A stretch of 64,000 bases of DNA, taken from assembly GCA_000378025.1 (NCBI GenBank), contig KB899087.1, positions 1,922,001 through 1,986,000 on the forward strand, given 5' to 3'. The notes below the pieces were generated by a model that saw only the letters and a list, made by a program, of their open reading frames with translations, had not been told where the DNA came from and did no database searches. Below, piece after piece: positions 26,952-36,005 of the stretch; positions within the stretch are counted from its first letter, which is position 1; the number at the start of each line of letters is the position of its first letter. Source of the DNA: Xanthobacteraceae bacterium 501b. GTDB lineage: Bacteria; Pseudomonadota; Alphaproteobacteria; Rhizobiales; Xanthobacteraceae. The position numbers and the translations under genes were made by a program.

Positions 26952-27956
26952 ATGACCACTCTTTCCCGCCGCGGCCTTCTCGCCGCCACGGCCGCGCTCG
27001 GCCTTTTGATCGCGAGCCCCGCTTTCGCCGCCGATGTCACCATCGGCTACCAGACCGGGGCCGACCCGGCCAAGGTGGCGCAGGCCGAGGGCGCCTATGA
27101 GAAGGCGACCAAGGCCAGCATCGACTGGCGCAAATTCGACAGCGGCGCCGATGTGATCGCCGCCATCGCCTCCGGCGCGATCCAGATCGGCTATGTCGGC
27201 TCCTCGCCGCTCGCCGCCGCCGCCAGCCGCGAGGTGCCGATCGAGACCATCTATGTCGCCGCCCTGCTTGGCGAGGCCGAGGCGCTGGTGGTGCGCAACG
27301 GCGCCGGCATCGCCAAGCCCGAGGACTTCAAGGGCAAGAAGGTGGCGGTGCCCTTCGTCTCCACCACGCATTACTCGCTGCTGGCGGCGCTGAAGCACTG
27401 GGGCGTCGATGCCAAGAGCGTCGAGATCCTGAATCTGCGCCCGCCGGAAATCGCCGCCGCCTTCACCCGTGGCGACATCGACGCCGCCTATGTCTGGGAC
27501 CCGGCGCTGGGCAAGATCAAGGAGACCGGCAAGGTCTTCGCCTCCTCGGCCGATGTCGCCAAATGGGGCGCCCCGACTTTTGATGCCTGGATCGTGCGCA
27601 AGGACTTCGCCAAGGCGCATCCCGAAATCGTCGCCGAATTCGTCAAGGTGACGGCGGAGTCTTACGCCGACTACGCCAAGAACGGCGCCAGCTGGACCGC
27701 CGCCTCGCCTCAGGTGCTCGCCATCGCCAAGCTCACCGGCGCCAAGCCGGAGGAGATTCCCGAACTGCTGAAGGGCAACAAGTTCCCGCTGCTGGCCGAC
27801 CAGCTTTCCGAAGGGCTGCTCGGCGGCGGCTCGGTGGAGGCCATCGTCGCCACCGCGAACTTCCTCAAGGAGCAGGGCCGCATCGAGGCCGTGCTCAAGG
27901 ACTACGGCCCCTATGTCAGCCGCGCCCCGGCCGAGCAGGCGGCCAAGCTGAACTAA
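26952..27956 (+). CDS. tauA: Taurine ABC transporter binding protein
   Basis: A 334-residue periplasmic receptor with a Tat-like signal ('LSRRGLLAATAALGLLIASP', cleavage AFA-A). The TauA pattern is clear in 'VTIGYQTGADPAKVAQAEG', 'IQIGYVGSSPLAAAASREVP', 'HYSLLAALKHWGVDAKSVEI' and 'DAAYVWDPALGKIKETGKVF'. It feeds the TauBC genes downstream. No tauD dioxygenase is visible in this window, so taurine would have to be desulfonated by another enzyme or one encoded elsewhere. Confidence 0.92.
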   Translation: MTTLSRRGLLAATAALGLLIASPAFAADVTIGYQTGADPAKVAQAEGAYEKATKASIDWRKFDSGADVIAAIASGAIQIGYVGSSPLAAAASREVPIETIYVAALLGEAEALVVRNGAGIAKPEDFKGKKVAVPFVSTTHYSLLAALKHWGVDAKSVEILNLRPPEIAAAFTRGDIDAAYVWDPALGKIKETGKVFASSADVAKWGAPTFDAWIVRKDFAKAHPEIVAEFVKVTAESYADYAKNGASWTAASPQVLAIAKLTGAKPEEIPELLKGNKFPLLADQLSEGLLGGGSVEAIVATANFLKEQGRIEAVLKDYGPYVSRAPAEQAAKLN

Positions 27957-28084
27957 TCGGCCCTCCTTCTCCCGGCTGATCCCTCCGTTCCCGAGCGTCG
28001 TGGTGCGTGAGTTCCTCGACGAACCTAAGGCCCGGTCTCCGCTCCCCCAAGGTGCCGAGGTCGGGCCCCTTTTCCCGTCGCACC

Positions 28085-28144
28085 CATTGGCCTCATCGGC
28101 CTGACTGTTCACCTCATTGGCCTGATCGGCCTGACTGTTCACCT
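28085..28144. repeat. 30-bp tandem duplication ending at the tauB start
   Basis: Two adjacent 30-bp units beginning CATTGGCCT and ending TGTTCACCT differ at one base (CTC versus CTG at the tenth position). A third copy would begin at CATG, the tauB start. The array sits in the tauA-tauB gap and shows no obvious ribosome site, so tauB translation may start weakly. Confidence 0.8.
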
Positions 28145-28145
28145 C

Positions 28146-28919
28146 ATGAAACTGACCATCCACCAACTCAGCGTCCATTTTCCGCAGCCGGACGGCGGCG
28201 AGGCCCCGGTGCTCGACGGCATCGATCTCGCGATCCCGGCCGGCGAACTCGTGGTGCTTCTCGGCGCCTCCGGCTGCGGAAAGTCGACGCTTCTCAATGC
28301 GATAGCCGGCTTCCTGCCGCCGACCGAAGGCGAGATCTGGGTCGAGCAGCGCAGGGTGAGCGGGCCGGGAATCGACCGCGGCGTGGTGCTGCAGACCGAC
28401 GCGCTTTTCCCCTGGCTGAACGCCCGCGACAATGTCGGATTCGGCCTGCGGCTACGCTCTATCCCCTTGAAAGAACGACATAATCGCGCCGAGGAAGCTC
28501 TCGCTCTGGTAGGGCTCAAAGGCAAGGGCGACCACGCGACCTGGCAGCTCTCAGGCGGCCAGCGCCAGCGCGTCAGCCTCGCCCGCGCGCTTGTCGCCGA
28601 TCCGGAAATCCTGTTGATGGATGAACCACTTGGCGCGCTCGACGCGATGACGCGCGAGCAGATGCAGGACCTCGTGCTCGAGGTGTGGCAGCGCACCGGC
28701 AAGACCATCCTCTTCGTCACCCACGGCCTCGACGAAGCGCTCTATCTCGGCACGCGGCTGGTGGTGCTGGCGGGAAAGCCGGGCCGGATCGTGCATGACG
28801 AGCCGCTCGCCTTCGGCCGCCGCGCCCTTGAAATCGGTAGCAAGGTCAAGTCCTTGCCCGCCTTCGCCGCCGCCCGCGAGCGGCTGCGCGCGGTGATCTT
28901 TTCTGGAGCCCCGACATGA
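28146..28919 (+). CDS. tauB: Taurine ABC transporter ATPase
   Basis: A 257-residue ATPase with Walker A GASGCGKST, Q-loop 'VVLQTDALFPWL', signature LSGGQRQR and Walker [13 protein letters not shown]. The tail 'LVVLAGKPGRIVHDEPL' is TauB-like. Separated from tauA by 189 bases holding the tandem duplication. Overlaps tauC by ATGA. Confidence 0.9.
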   Translation: MKLTIHQLSVHFPQPDGGEAPVLDGIDLAIPAGELVVLLGASGCGKSTLLNAIAGFLPPTEGEIWVEQRRVSGPGIDRGVVLQTDALFPWLNARDNVGFGLRLRSIPLKERHNRAEEALALVGLKGKGDHATWQLSGGQRQRVSLARALVADPEILLMDEPLGALDAMTREQMQDLVLEVWQRTGKTILFVTHGLDEALYLGTRLVVLAGKPGRIVHDEPLAFGRRALEIGSKVKSLPAFAAARERLRAVIFSGAPT

Positions 28920-29821
28920 GCTTCCTGTCCCCCCTGCCGGTCGCCGACATCTCCCTGCCGCTGATCGTGCCGGCGGAAGGCTTCCCCTTCGACGACCAGT
29001 TGCGCGCCCGCCCGGAGGCCAACCCCCAAGCGCGAAAGGCCGGACGGCGCAGCGGCGTTCCGGCGCGGATCTGGATTCCGCTCGCCACCCTCGCCGGCAT
29101 CCTCGCCTTGTGGTGGGGGGTGACGGCGTATGGCGCCGTGCCGGCGCTATTCCTCCCCTCGCCGCAGACGGTCGCCACCCGCCTCTGGCGCCTTGTCACA
29201 GAAGGGTTTGTCGACGCCACGCTGGCGCAGCATCTGGCCGCCAGCCTCTTCCGCGTCTTCGCCGCGCTGGCGGCGGCGCTCGTGCTTGGCGTGCCGGCGG
29301 GCTTCGCCATCGGGCTGTCAACGGTCGGGCGCGGCATCCTCGATCCGATCGTCGAGTTCCTGCGGCCGATTCCCCCGCTGGCCTATCTGCCCCTCGTCAT
29401 CATCTGGGCCGGCATCGGCGAGAGTGCGAAAGTGCTGGTGATCGCCCTCGCCATGCTGCCGCCGATCATCATCGCCACCGCCGCCGGGACACGGGGGGTG
29501 GACGGCAATCGGCTCAATGTCGCGCGGGCGCTGGGCGCCACCCAGGCGCAGCTGCTGCGGCTGGTGGTGCTGCCCTCGGCCTCACCGTCCATTCTCACCG
29601 GCACCCGCATCGCCCTCGGCGCCGGCTGGTCGACGCTGGTGGCGGCCGAGCTGGTGGCAGCGACGCGCGGCGTCGGCTTCATGATCCAGTCCGCCGCCAA
29701 TTTCCTCGCCACCGATGTGGTCGTGGCCGGCATCTTCGTGATCGCCGGCGTGGCCTTCGTGCTGGAGCTGGCGATCCGCCTGGTGGAGCGCGCCCTCGTC
29801 GGCTGGGCCGCCCATGCGTGA
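28916..29821 (+). CDS. tauC: Taurine ABC transporter permease
   Basis: A 301-residue permease. A hydrophilic N-terminus of about 45 residues precedes the first helix ('IPLATLAGILALWWGVTAYG'). Signature segments are 'LRPIPPLAYLPLVIIWAGIG' and 'ARALGATQAQLLRLVVLPSA'. The last gene of tauABC, ending 18 bases before the convergent ATPase. Confidence 0.9.
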   Translation: MSFLSPLPVADISLPLIVPAEGFPFDDQLRARPEANPQARKAGRRSGVPARIWIPLATLAGILALWWGVTAYGAVPALFLPSPQTVATRLWRLVTEGFVDATLAQHLAASLFRVFAALAAALVLGVPAGFAIGLSTVGRGILDPIVEFLRPIPPLAYLPLVIIWAGIGESAKVLVIALAMLPPIIIATAAGTRGVDGNRLNVARALGATQAQLLRLVVLPSASPSILTGTRIALGAGWSTLVAAELVAATRGVGFMIQSAANFLATDVVVAGIFVIAGVAFVLELAIRLVERALVGWAAHA

Positions 29822-29838
29822 TCGCGCGCCCGCGACGT

Positions 29839-30567
29839 TCAGATGGCGTGAGCGGCGTAGAGCTCGGTGAGCACGCCCGCTTTCATCCGGGCGAGTTCCG
29901 GGTCGCGCCGGTCGGGCGGACGGGGAAGCCCGACAGCGAGCGTATCGCGCACCACGCCGGGATGGGCGCCCATGGTGATGACGCGATCAGCGAGGAACAG
30001 CGCCTCGTCGACATCGTGCGTCACCAGAATGAGGGTGATGGCGTGCTGGCGCGCCAGGGCAACCAGAAGGTCCTGCAGCTTCATCCGGGTGAAGGCGTCC
30101 ACCGCGCTGAACGGCTCGTCGAGCAGAAGCAGGCGCGGCTGGGTGTTGAGGCTGCGGGCGATGGAGGCGCGCTGCGCCTGCCCGCCGGACAGTTCCTTCG
30201 GCAGTGCCCGCTCCCGCCCGCCGAGCCCAACCTCGGCCAGCAGTGCCGACACGCGCGGCGCGTTCCCCTCGCTGGCGCCGAAGGCGACATTGGCGGCGAC
30301 GTCGAGCCAGGGGAACAGGCGCGGCTCCTGGAAGACGAAGCCGATCTCGCAGTTGAGCCCGCTCTGGCGCGTGCCGGCGAACACCACCTCGCCGTCATAG
30401 TCGCGGTCGAGGCCGGCGATGATTCGCAGCAGCGTGCTCTTGCCGCAGCCACTGGGGCCGACCAGCGCGACGATCTCGCCCTCGCGGACGGAAAGGTCGA
30501 TGTGGCGCAGCACCGCCGTCGTGCCGAAGCGCTTGGCAGCCACCCGCACATGTAAGAGTTCGCTCAT
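29839..30567 (-). CDS. Orphan SsuB/TauB-type ABC ATPase
   Basis: A 242-residue ATPase with Walker A GPSGCGKST, Q-loop 'FVFQEPRLFPWL', signature LSGGQAQR and Walker B LLLLDEPFSAVD. The ATG at 30567 follows GAGGAG. It belongs to a sulfonate-type transporter, but its permease gene is reduced to a relic directly upstream and no receptor gene remains. Intact by sequence; its function is doubtful unless it serves another permease. Confidence 0.82.
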   Translation of the reverse strand: MSELLHVRVAAKRFGTTAVLRHIDLSVREGEIVALVGPSGCGKSTLLRIIAGLDRDYDGEVVFAGTRQSGLNCEIGFVFQEPRLFPWLDVAANVAFGASEGNAPRVSALLAEVGLGGRERALPKELSGGQAQRASIARSLNTQPRLLLLDEPFSAVDAFTRMKLQDLLVALARQHAITLILVTHDVDEALFLADRVITMGAHPGVVRDTLAVGLPRPPDRRDPELARMKAGVLTELYAAHAI

Positions 30568-30769
30568 GTTGATCTCCTCACCCGCGCCGTGCTGACGGCG
30601 AGATGGGTGACGAGGCCCTGCTCCCAAAGCTCGCGGAAGGTCTCAAAGATGGCGCTGGGCGGGGCATCAGCCGCTCGGGCACCAGGCCGAAGGCGACCGA
30701 GGCCTCCAGCCCGGCCAGCGCCAGCGCCGGCACCAGCAGGCCCCACAGGTTGAGGCCCGGCAGGCGGAG
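30564..30769 (-). pseudogene. ABC transporter permease relic
   Basis: Two frames read as the N-terminal part of an SsuC-type permease: 'NLWGLLVPALALAGLEASVA' in one, then 'PPSAIFETFRELWEQGLVTH' in another, with a one-base frameshift near 30660. After about 55 codons it jumps to a short tail whose stop overlaps the ATPase start as ATGA, suggesting an internal deletion that kept the original junction. The 5' end is cut at the IS3 boundary (30770). Confidence 0.7.
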
Positions 30770-30808
30770 TGAACCGCCCCGGTTTCACCGGAGGCCATTT
30801 GGTTTAAG

Positions 30809-31637
30809 TCACGCCGCCATTTGCTGCTCACCGAGCATGACGTAGTAGCGCTCCTCGGCTTCGGCCGGCGGAATGTTGCCGATAGGCTCCAGGAGCCGGC
30901 GATGGTTGAACCAGTCGACCCAGGTCAGCGTGGCGAACTCGACGGCCTCGAAGGATCGCCAAGGCCCCCGACGATGGATGACATCGGCCTTGTAGAGGCC
31001 GTTGATCGTCTCGGCGAGTGCGTTGTCATAGCTGTCACCGACGCTGCCGACGGAGGGCTCGATGCCGACCTCAGCCAGCCGTTCGGTGTAGCGAATGCTC
31101 ACATATTGAGCGGATTCAAGCGGTCGTCGCAACACCTCAATCATGGAGGTGTTTATGGGACGACCCGCGGGGTGGATGCAGAAGTTGACCGGGCGAGGAG
31201 CAATGCGCTCGCCAGGTGCGCCGTCGCTTCGGTGTGAGATCGAACGACGATTCTGGGAGCAGATCGCGACCGGGATAACGAGTGAGAGGGCACGGTGCCG
31301 ACTTGTCCGAGATGGTCGTGCGGACCGACTTGCCGCGGATCACACCGGCCAAGCCCATGCCCTGCATCAGTCGTTCGACGGTGCAGCGCGCCACATCGAC
31401 CCCCTCGCGCATCATCTGTCGCCAGACCTTGCGCGCTCCATAGACCTCGAAGTTCTCGGCGAACACGCGCTCGATCTCGGGGCGCAGAACCTCGTCCCGT
31501 AGCGCCCGTGCCGAGCACTTCGACGGATCAAGCCGCCGGGCGACATGGGCATGATAGGTCGATGGGGCGATCGGCAGGACCTTGCAGATCGGCTCGACCC
31601 CATACGCACCGCGATGATCATCAATGAACGCGATCAT
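30809..31637 (-). pseudogene. IS3-family transposase OrfB, disrupted
   Basis: The N-terminal part (31637 to about 31288) reads '[20 protein letters not shown]' through 'DKSAPCPL'. The C-terminal part (about 31111 to 30809) reads 'QYVSIRYTERLAEVGIEPSV' with the final DDE Glu in 'SYDNALAETINGLYKA'. The central part carrying the two catalytic Asp residues is missing and replaced by an IS30 fragment. Non-functional. Confidence 0.85.
31112..31288 (+). mobile_element. IS30-family 5' fragment inserted in OrfB
   Basis: Starts at an IS30-like terminus (GGATTCAAGCGGTCGTCGC) followed by an ATG at 31155. About 45 codons of the transposase N-terminus follow ('GRPAGWMQKLTGRGAMRSPG' and 'RFWEQIATGITSERA'), then it breaks off at the IS3 junction. 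The rest of the IS30 was lost with the adjacent IS3 core. Confidence 0.65.
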
Positions 31638-31663
31638 GTCTTCGACCGGCGGTCGAGCTCCTC

Positions 31664-32002
31664 TCACCCGACAGGCGAATGCCTGCATTCGCCGATAGGG
31701 GCCATGGCGAAATATGCGGATGCCTTGCGCAGGATCTCGTTCGCCTGCCGCAGCTCGCGGTTCTCGCGCTCCAGGGCCTTCAGCTTCGCCGACATATCCA
31801 TCGTCACGCCGGCCCGCTTGCCGGCATCGACCTCGGCCTTCTTCAACCACTCATTCAGTGAGTGCGCTGAGCAGCCGATCTTCGCCGCAATCGACACGAT
31901 CGCCTGCCAGCGCGAGGGGTGTTCAGCCTCGTGGTCCAGCACCATCCGCACCGCGCGAGCACGCACCTCAGGCGAGAACTTGTTCGTCGTCTTGCTCGTC
32001 AT
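31664..32002 (-). CDS. IS3-family transposase OrfA
   Basis: A 112-residue OrfA with a helix-turn-helix ('[20 protein letters not shown]' and '[20 protein letters not shown]') and a leucine-zipper-like helix ('[20 protein letters not shown]'). The normal C-terminus after 'KASAYFAMA' is replaced by '[11 protein letters not shown]' because of a small insertion holding the palindrome at 31674-31693. This also separates it from OrfB, so the usual frameshift fusion is unlikely. Confidence 0.8.
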   Translation of the reverse strand: MTSKTTNKFSPEVRARAVRMVLDHEAEHPSRWQAIVSIAAKIGCSAHSLNEWLKKAEVDAGKRAGVTMDMSAKLKALERENRELRQANEILRKASAYFAMAPIGECRHSPVG

Positions 32003-32052
32003 AGCCCCATCCTCTCAGGAGTTGGGGCCTCCGGCAAAGCCGGGGCGGTTCA

Positions 32053-32735
32053 AAGTGGCAGCGACGGCACGTTAGGCTGCCCGGCGGGCAGGCCGCAACG
32101 ATCGGCCCTTCCCCCCAAGCCATCCGAGCGGCCAAATAGCTAGTGGCGGACACGCTGCGGTGAGCCGTGCGTCCAAGAGCGCGGACCAGAATGCCGGAGG
32201 TAAGCTCGCGGACGCGGCCTTTCGGCTCACGGCTCATGCGATGCAGCAACCGTGCGGTCGGTGCCCGTGGCATGGGTGAGGTGCAGTTAGCAGGACAGCA
32301 TTTCAGCGTGCACCGCGGCTGAGCCGTTGAGCCCTTTGCCCGCAGGGCACGTCGCTTGTCGACGCCCGGGGCGGGTGTTACCGTACCAACGAATGCGCGG
32401 TGTCCAAATGCGCCTGTGACGGGTGGAATCCTGTAACGGGTGGAATCATGGGGCGCTGCGTGATGCGCGACATCATCGCCACACGACTGCCGGCTGTTCA
32501 GCCGGCCAGGATTATCTGCCTGATGGGCCATAGCGGGGAGCCGATGGAGGGGGCGACGCCCCATTCCAGCGAGATGGAGGTTGAAGCTGAGACGCGGTAC
32601 GGGGTCTCTGCCCCTCGCCCTAAGGGTGCCGTGGCCGCCCTTTCCGTACCTTCCGATGCCTGAGGTCGAGCGGCCATCGGATGATGGCGAAAGGAAAGTC
32701 CGCGGAACAGGCGAGCCACCCTCGTTCACCCGTCA
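32053..32735. other. Gene-poor stretch after the IS element
   Basis: About 680 bp with no gene I can support. One long minus-strand frame is open, but its protein is Arg/Pro-rich, lacks a ribosome site and shows no recognisable domain. The region is probably decayed accessory DNA flanking the IS. Confidence 0.4.
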
Positions 32736-32873
32736 TTGTCGCGGGGCGAACCGCCTCTTCTGCGCAGCATGGACCGTGGCAAGATGGGGCCAATCCGATC
32801 CGATTACGGTCGGTCGTTCGGCCCCAGGCCAAGCCAGCACGTCTTTATTACATATCCGGGGCCGGTAGGGGCG

Positions 32874-34256
32874 ATGGGCAGATATTCCAGGGACTTTGTT
32901 ACGTTTGTCAGGCAATACCTGAAGTATGACCTTCGACGGGAGATTGTCGCCTGGTGGAAGATCGCGAAGTTCTATCTGCCGATCGGCATGGTCATTGCCG
33001 CCCTCTTTCTTGCGACCCTGGTGTATATCGAGCCGTTTCCACGGCAGCCAACGGTTCTTGCTATCGGCCAGCGCGGCACGCTGAGCAACCAGCTTGGAGA
33101 CGCCTTCCAGTCCTATTTCGAGCGCCAGGGTTTGCCGCTCGAGATCCGTAGCCGGTCCGGCCTTGATGCAGTGGCAAAGGACATTCGCGATCCGGGATCG
33201 GACATCAATGCCAGCTTCGTCGTGTCGGGGGCGGGGTCCCCGGCGGACTATCCCGACCTCGTCTCCCTCGGCAATGTGGCGATTGCTCCCGCCTGGCTGT
33301 TCTACCGGGGCGATACGGTGCAGGTCGACGATCCCTTTCAATATTACCGCGACAAGCAGATCGCCGTCGGCGCGCCGGGCACGGTCAGCGCGAGGCTGTT
33401 CTCCACCCTCATGGACCTGAACAACCCGGGCACGGGGGACCAGCCGAATTTCCTCAAGCTCCCGCATATGGAGGCGGTCGAGCAGCTTCTCGCGGGCAAG
33501 GTCGATGCGGTGTTCATCGTGGACGGCTTCAGCTCCCCGCTCATTCAGCGACTGCTCGGTGATCCGACGGTCAAGCTGATGAATTTTGCGCTCGCCGACG
33601 CCTATGTCCGGCGCCTACCCTTTCTGCGGAAGGTGACGGTTCCACGCGGCTCCATCGACATCGCCGAGGTTCGGCCGGACCGCGACATCGCGCTGCTCGC
33701 CTCGTCCGCGAACCTGCTGGTGGAGAAGGACCTGCATCCCGTCGTGCAGTGGACCTTTCTGCTTGCGGCACGCGAGATCAGCCTGAAATCCGATAATTTC
33801 TTCCCGGTGTCCGACACTCTGCCGCAATACCGGGACCGCAGCTTTGCGCTGAGTCCTATCGCGAACCGTTTCTATACAAGCGGCGTCCCGGCCATTTTCA
33901 GCTATCTGCCGCTCTGGCTTGCGGCCCTGCTGGAGAATGTCTGGGTCGTCCTGCTTGCCCTCCTTCTGCTCGGCCTGCCCGCCTTCAACAAGATCGTCGG
34001 ATTTCGCGGCTTCGCTTCGCAAAAACTGCTGTGGCTCCATTTCTGGGAGCTTCGCTATCTCGAAGACGAGCTTGTGGCCGCCCGCACCACCGATGACGTC
34101 GCATCGGTGATCGAGCGGCTCACCTTCCTCGACAGGAAGACCGCCGAAACCTGGGTTCAGGACGATCAGATGCGGCACTACTTCAATTTGAGACGCAGCA
34201 TCAGCAGCACGATCCAGGACGCGCAGAAGAAAAATGCCGTGCTGAACAAGCCTTGA
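32874..34256 (+). CDS. Membrane-anchored TAXI-like solute receptor
   Basis: A 460-residue protein. A first membrane helix (about residues 34-52, 'FYLPIGMVIAALFLATLVYI') leads to a periplasmic domain of about 290 residues resembling TAXI-family TRAP receptors ('VLAIGQRGTLSNQLGDAFQS' and 'YPDLVSLGNVAIAPAWLFYR'). A second helix pair (about 345-375, 'PLWLAALLENVWVVLLALLL') and a cytoplasmic helical tail of about 80 residues follow. Ordinary TAXI receptors are soluble and roughly 320 residues, so this is the membrane-tethered form. No TRAP permease gene is nearby. The ATG at 32874 is preferred over an upstream one in poor context. Confidence 0.65.
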   Translation: MGRYSRDFVTFVRQYLKYDLRREIVAWWKIAKFYLPIGMVIAALFLATLVYIEPFPRQPTVLAIGQRGTLSNQLGDAFQSYFERQGLPLEIRSRSGLDAVAKDIRDPGSDINASFVVSGAGSPADYPDLVSLGNVAIAPAWLFYRGDTVQVDDPFQYYRDKQIAVGAPGTVSARLFSTLMDLNNPGTGDQPNFLKLPHMEAVEQLLAGKVDAVFIVDGFSSPLIQRLLGDPTVKLMNFALADAYVRRLPFLRKVTVPRGSIDIAEVRPDRDIALLASSANLLVEKDLHPVVQWTFLLAAREISLKSDNFFPVSDTLPQYRDRSFALSPIANRFYTSGVPAIFSYLPLWLAALLENVWVVLLALLLLGLPAFNKIVGFRGFASQKLLWLHFWELRYLEDELVAARTTDDVASVIERLTFLDRKTAETWVQDDQMRHYFNLRRSISSTIQDAQKKNAVLNKP

Positions 34257-34288
34257 ACGGAGCGGTGGGCATTGGGGGCCGTCGAACG

Positions 34289-35104
34289 ATGTATCTTTCA
34301 GTTCTGCAATACATGTCGGACACCCAGCTTCTTCTGCTGATGCCGGCTCTTTCCTGCCTCGGCCTGCTGCTGGTCGCGCTTGGCGTGCGGTTCATAAACG
34401 CGAAGTGGGGCTGGCTCGACTATGACAGCGACATCGTCGATACGGCCACGCAGAACACCATGTCCGGCGCCTATGTGGTGCTCGGCTTCGTTCTCGCGCT
34501 GGTCATGACCACGGCATCCGACCTCGACGACAAGGTCTCGCAGGAGGCGCAGGCCATCAAGAGCCTCAACGGACTGTTGATCCTTGACGGCACCCCCCCG
34601 GCACTGGACGCGCGCGCGGCGCTTCTCACCTACACCAAGTCCATTATCACCGACGAGTGGGCGGTGCTGCGGCAGGGCCATGGCAGCGACCTCACCTCGA
34701 AGGCGCTGTCCGATGTGTTCCGCCAGATCGACCGGATCGAGCCGGAGTCCGGGAAAAGCGTCGCTGTGTTCTCCAAGATACTGGATGCGGCGGACCGCAT
34801 GGCGCAGGTGCGCAATAACCGCATATTGAGCGTCACCAGCGCCCTGCCGGACATCTTCTATACGGTGAGCCTGCTGAGCATTCTCGGCGTGATCATCATC
34901 TGCGGTCTGCGGCTGATCGAGGCGACGCCGGTCAGGGCGATAACGCTGGTGGTCCAGCTCATCATGCTGACTCTCATGCTTGGCGCCATCGCCATCATCG
35001 ATCTTCCCTATCTCGGCGACACCGCGACCTCGGTCGAAAGCCTGCAGGATGTCTATCGCGGCCTGGAGCTGCAAAACCCGGTTCTCGGCCCGGAGAATCC
35101 GTGA
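34289..35104 (+). CDS. DUF4239-like integral membrane protein
   Basis: A 271-residue protein with two N-terminal helices ('LLLMPALSCLGLLLVALGVR' and 'SGAYVVLGFVLALVMTTASD'), a soluble helical middle of about 110 residues and two C-terminal helices ('SLLSILGVIIICGLRLIEA' and 'ITLVVQLIMLTLMLGAIAII'). This matches the bestrophin-like DUF4239 layout. The ATG at 34289 follows GGGGG; a TTG start overlapping the previous stop is possible. Cotranscribed with the receptor upstream. Function unknown. Confidence 0.6.
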   Translation: MYLSVLQYMSDTQLLLLMPALSCLGLLLVALGVRFINAKWGWLDYDSDIVDTATQNTMSGAYVVLGFVLALVMTTASDLDDKVSQEAQAIKSLNGLLILDGTPPALDARAALLTYTKSIITDEWAVLRQGHGSDLTSKALSDVFRQIDRIEPESGKSVAVFSKILDAADRMAQVRNNRILSVTSALPDIFYTVSLLSILGVIIICGLRLIEATPVRAITLVVQLIMLTLMLGAIAIIDLPYLGDTATSVESLQDVYRGLELQNPVLGPENP

Positions 35105-35105
35105 C

Positions 35106-35993
35106 ATGACACGCGAGACTCGGGAGTTCCTTCAGGGATCCATCACAGGCACGCTGCACCTGAGGGCGGGCGTCGCCTATGTCGCGACTGCCGATGTCCG
35201 CATTCGCAGCGGAGCGAAGCTCGTTGTCGAAGAGGGTGTCACCATCCTCATCCTCAACGGCCTTGTCCCGTCGAGCCCGATCGGTCATGCGGCGCTCATC
35301 TTCGAGCAGGGTTCGGCGCTCCAAGCGGGGCGCCTCTATATCCGTGCCTGCAACGCCCGCTTTCGTCCGGTGAAAAAGGCCGACAATGGTGGCGTCTGGT
35401 TCTTCGGAGCCTATCGCAGCGCCGAAAAGGACGGCCTGACCGTCGCCGCCGGGCCAGCGGGCGCGGCATCCTCCTTCAACGCCGCGTTGATCGCGGCCTA
35501 CCATCTCGGCCATGGCGACCCCGCCGCGCCGAGCGACAACCCGATGCTGGATGACCGAGACGGGTTTTCCGTGATGGGCGTGGGTCCGCAGGAATGGCGG
35601 GTCGTCGAGGTGAGGAGCTTCCACTCCGGAGATGATGGGCTCGATCTCACCAATTCTCAGATCCGGCTGGAGCGCCTTCGCGTGGTGGGGCCTGCCGAGG
35701 ACGGCATCAATCTCAGCAGCAGCAAGCTTGAAGTGGCGCGCAGCCTTGTGGTCGACGTGGCGATGACGGACGTGGCCGACCGCGACATCTTCGATTTCGA
35801 GGTGGATGACGGGCCGAGCTATGTGGAGATCGCCCGGCACTGCCATGTCGATATTCAAGGCGTGTTCGGCGACCAGCTGCATCTCATCAGCCCGGACATG
35901 CCGGCCGCCACCGAGGCGGAGGATGTTCCCTACCGCTTCAAGGGCTTCCTTCGACAATCCCCCGCGCTGGTCTATTCGCTGAACGAGGATTGA
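35106..35993 (+). CDS. Right-handed beta-helix-like protein
   Basis: A 295-residue protein without a signal peptide. Regular short repeats suit a parallel beta-helix: 'VRIRSGAKLVVEEGVTILIL', 'FHSGDDGLDLTNSQIRLERL' and 'GPAEDGINLSSSKLEVARSL'. The paired 'GDDGLD / AEDGIN' turns, rich in Asp, resemble polysaccharide-active or calcium-binding beta-helices. One base separates it from the DUF4239-like gene. No catalytic residues can be named. Confidence 0.6.
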   Translation: MTRETREFLQGSITGTLHLRAGVAYVATADVRIRSGAKLVVEEGVTILILNGLVPSSPIGHAALIFEQGSALQAGRLYIRACNARFRPVKKADNGGVWFFGAYRSAEKDGLTVAAGPAGAASSFNAALIAAYHLGHGDPAAPSDNPMLDDRDGFSVMGVGPQEWRVVEVRSFHSGDDGLDLTNSQIRLERLRVVGPAEDGINLSSSKLEVARSLVVDVAMTDVADRDIFDFEVDDGPSYVEIARHCHVDIQGVFGDQLHLISPDMPAATEAEDVPYRFKGFLRQSPALVYSLNED

Positions 35994-36005
35994 GGAGGTT
36001 GGGGC

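Larger units (their letters stand above)
30770..32052 (-). mobile_element. IS3-family element, degenerate, with an IS30 fragment inside
   Basis: Terminal inverted repeats begin TGAACCGCCCCGG at 30770 and at 32052 (opposite strand) and share CCGGAGGCC further in. Total 1283 bp. The element holds an IS3 orfA and a broken orfB on the minus strand. Flanking bases (GAG versus AAG) do not form a clear target duplication, which suggests later rearrangement. It truncates the ABC permease gene. Confidence 0.85.

Noticed and set aside
31968..32729. Long minus-strand reading frame of 253 codons after the IS element
   Set aside because: It runs into the IS end, is Arg/Pro-rich, lacks a ribosome site and shows no domain. 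GC-rich DNA yields such frames by chance.
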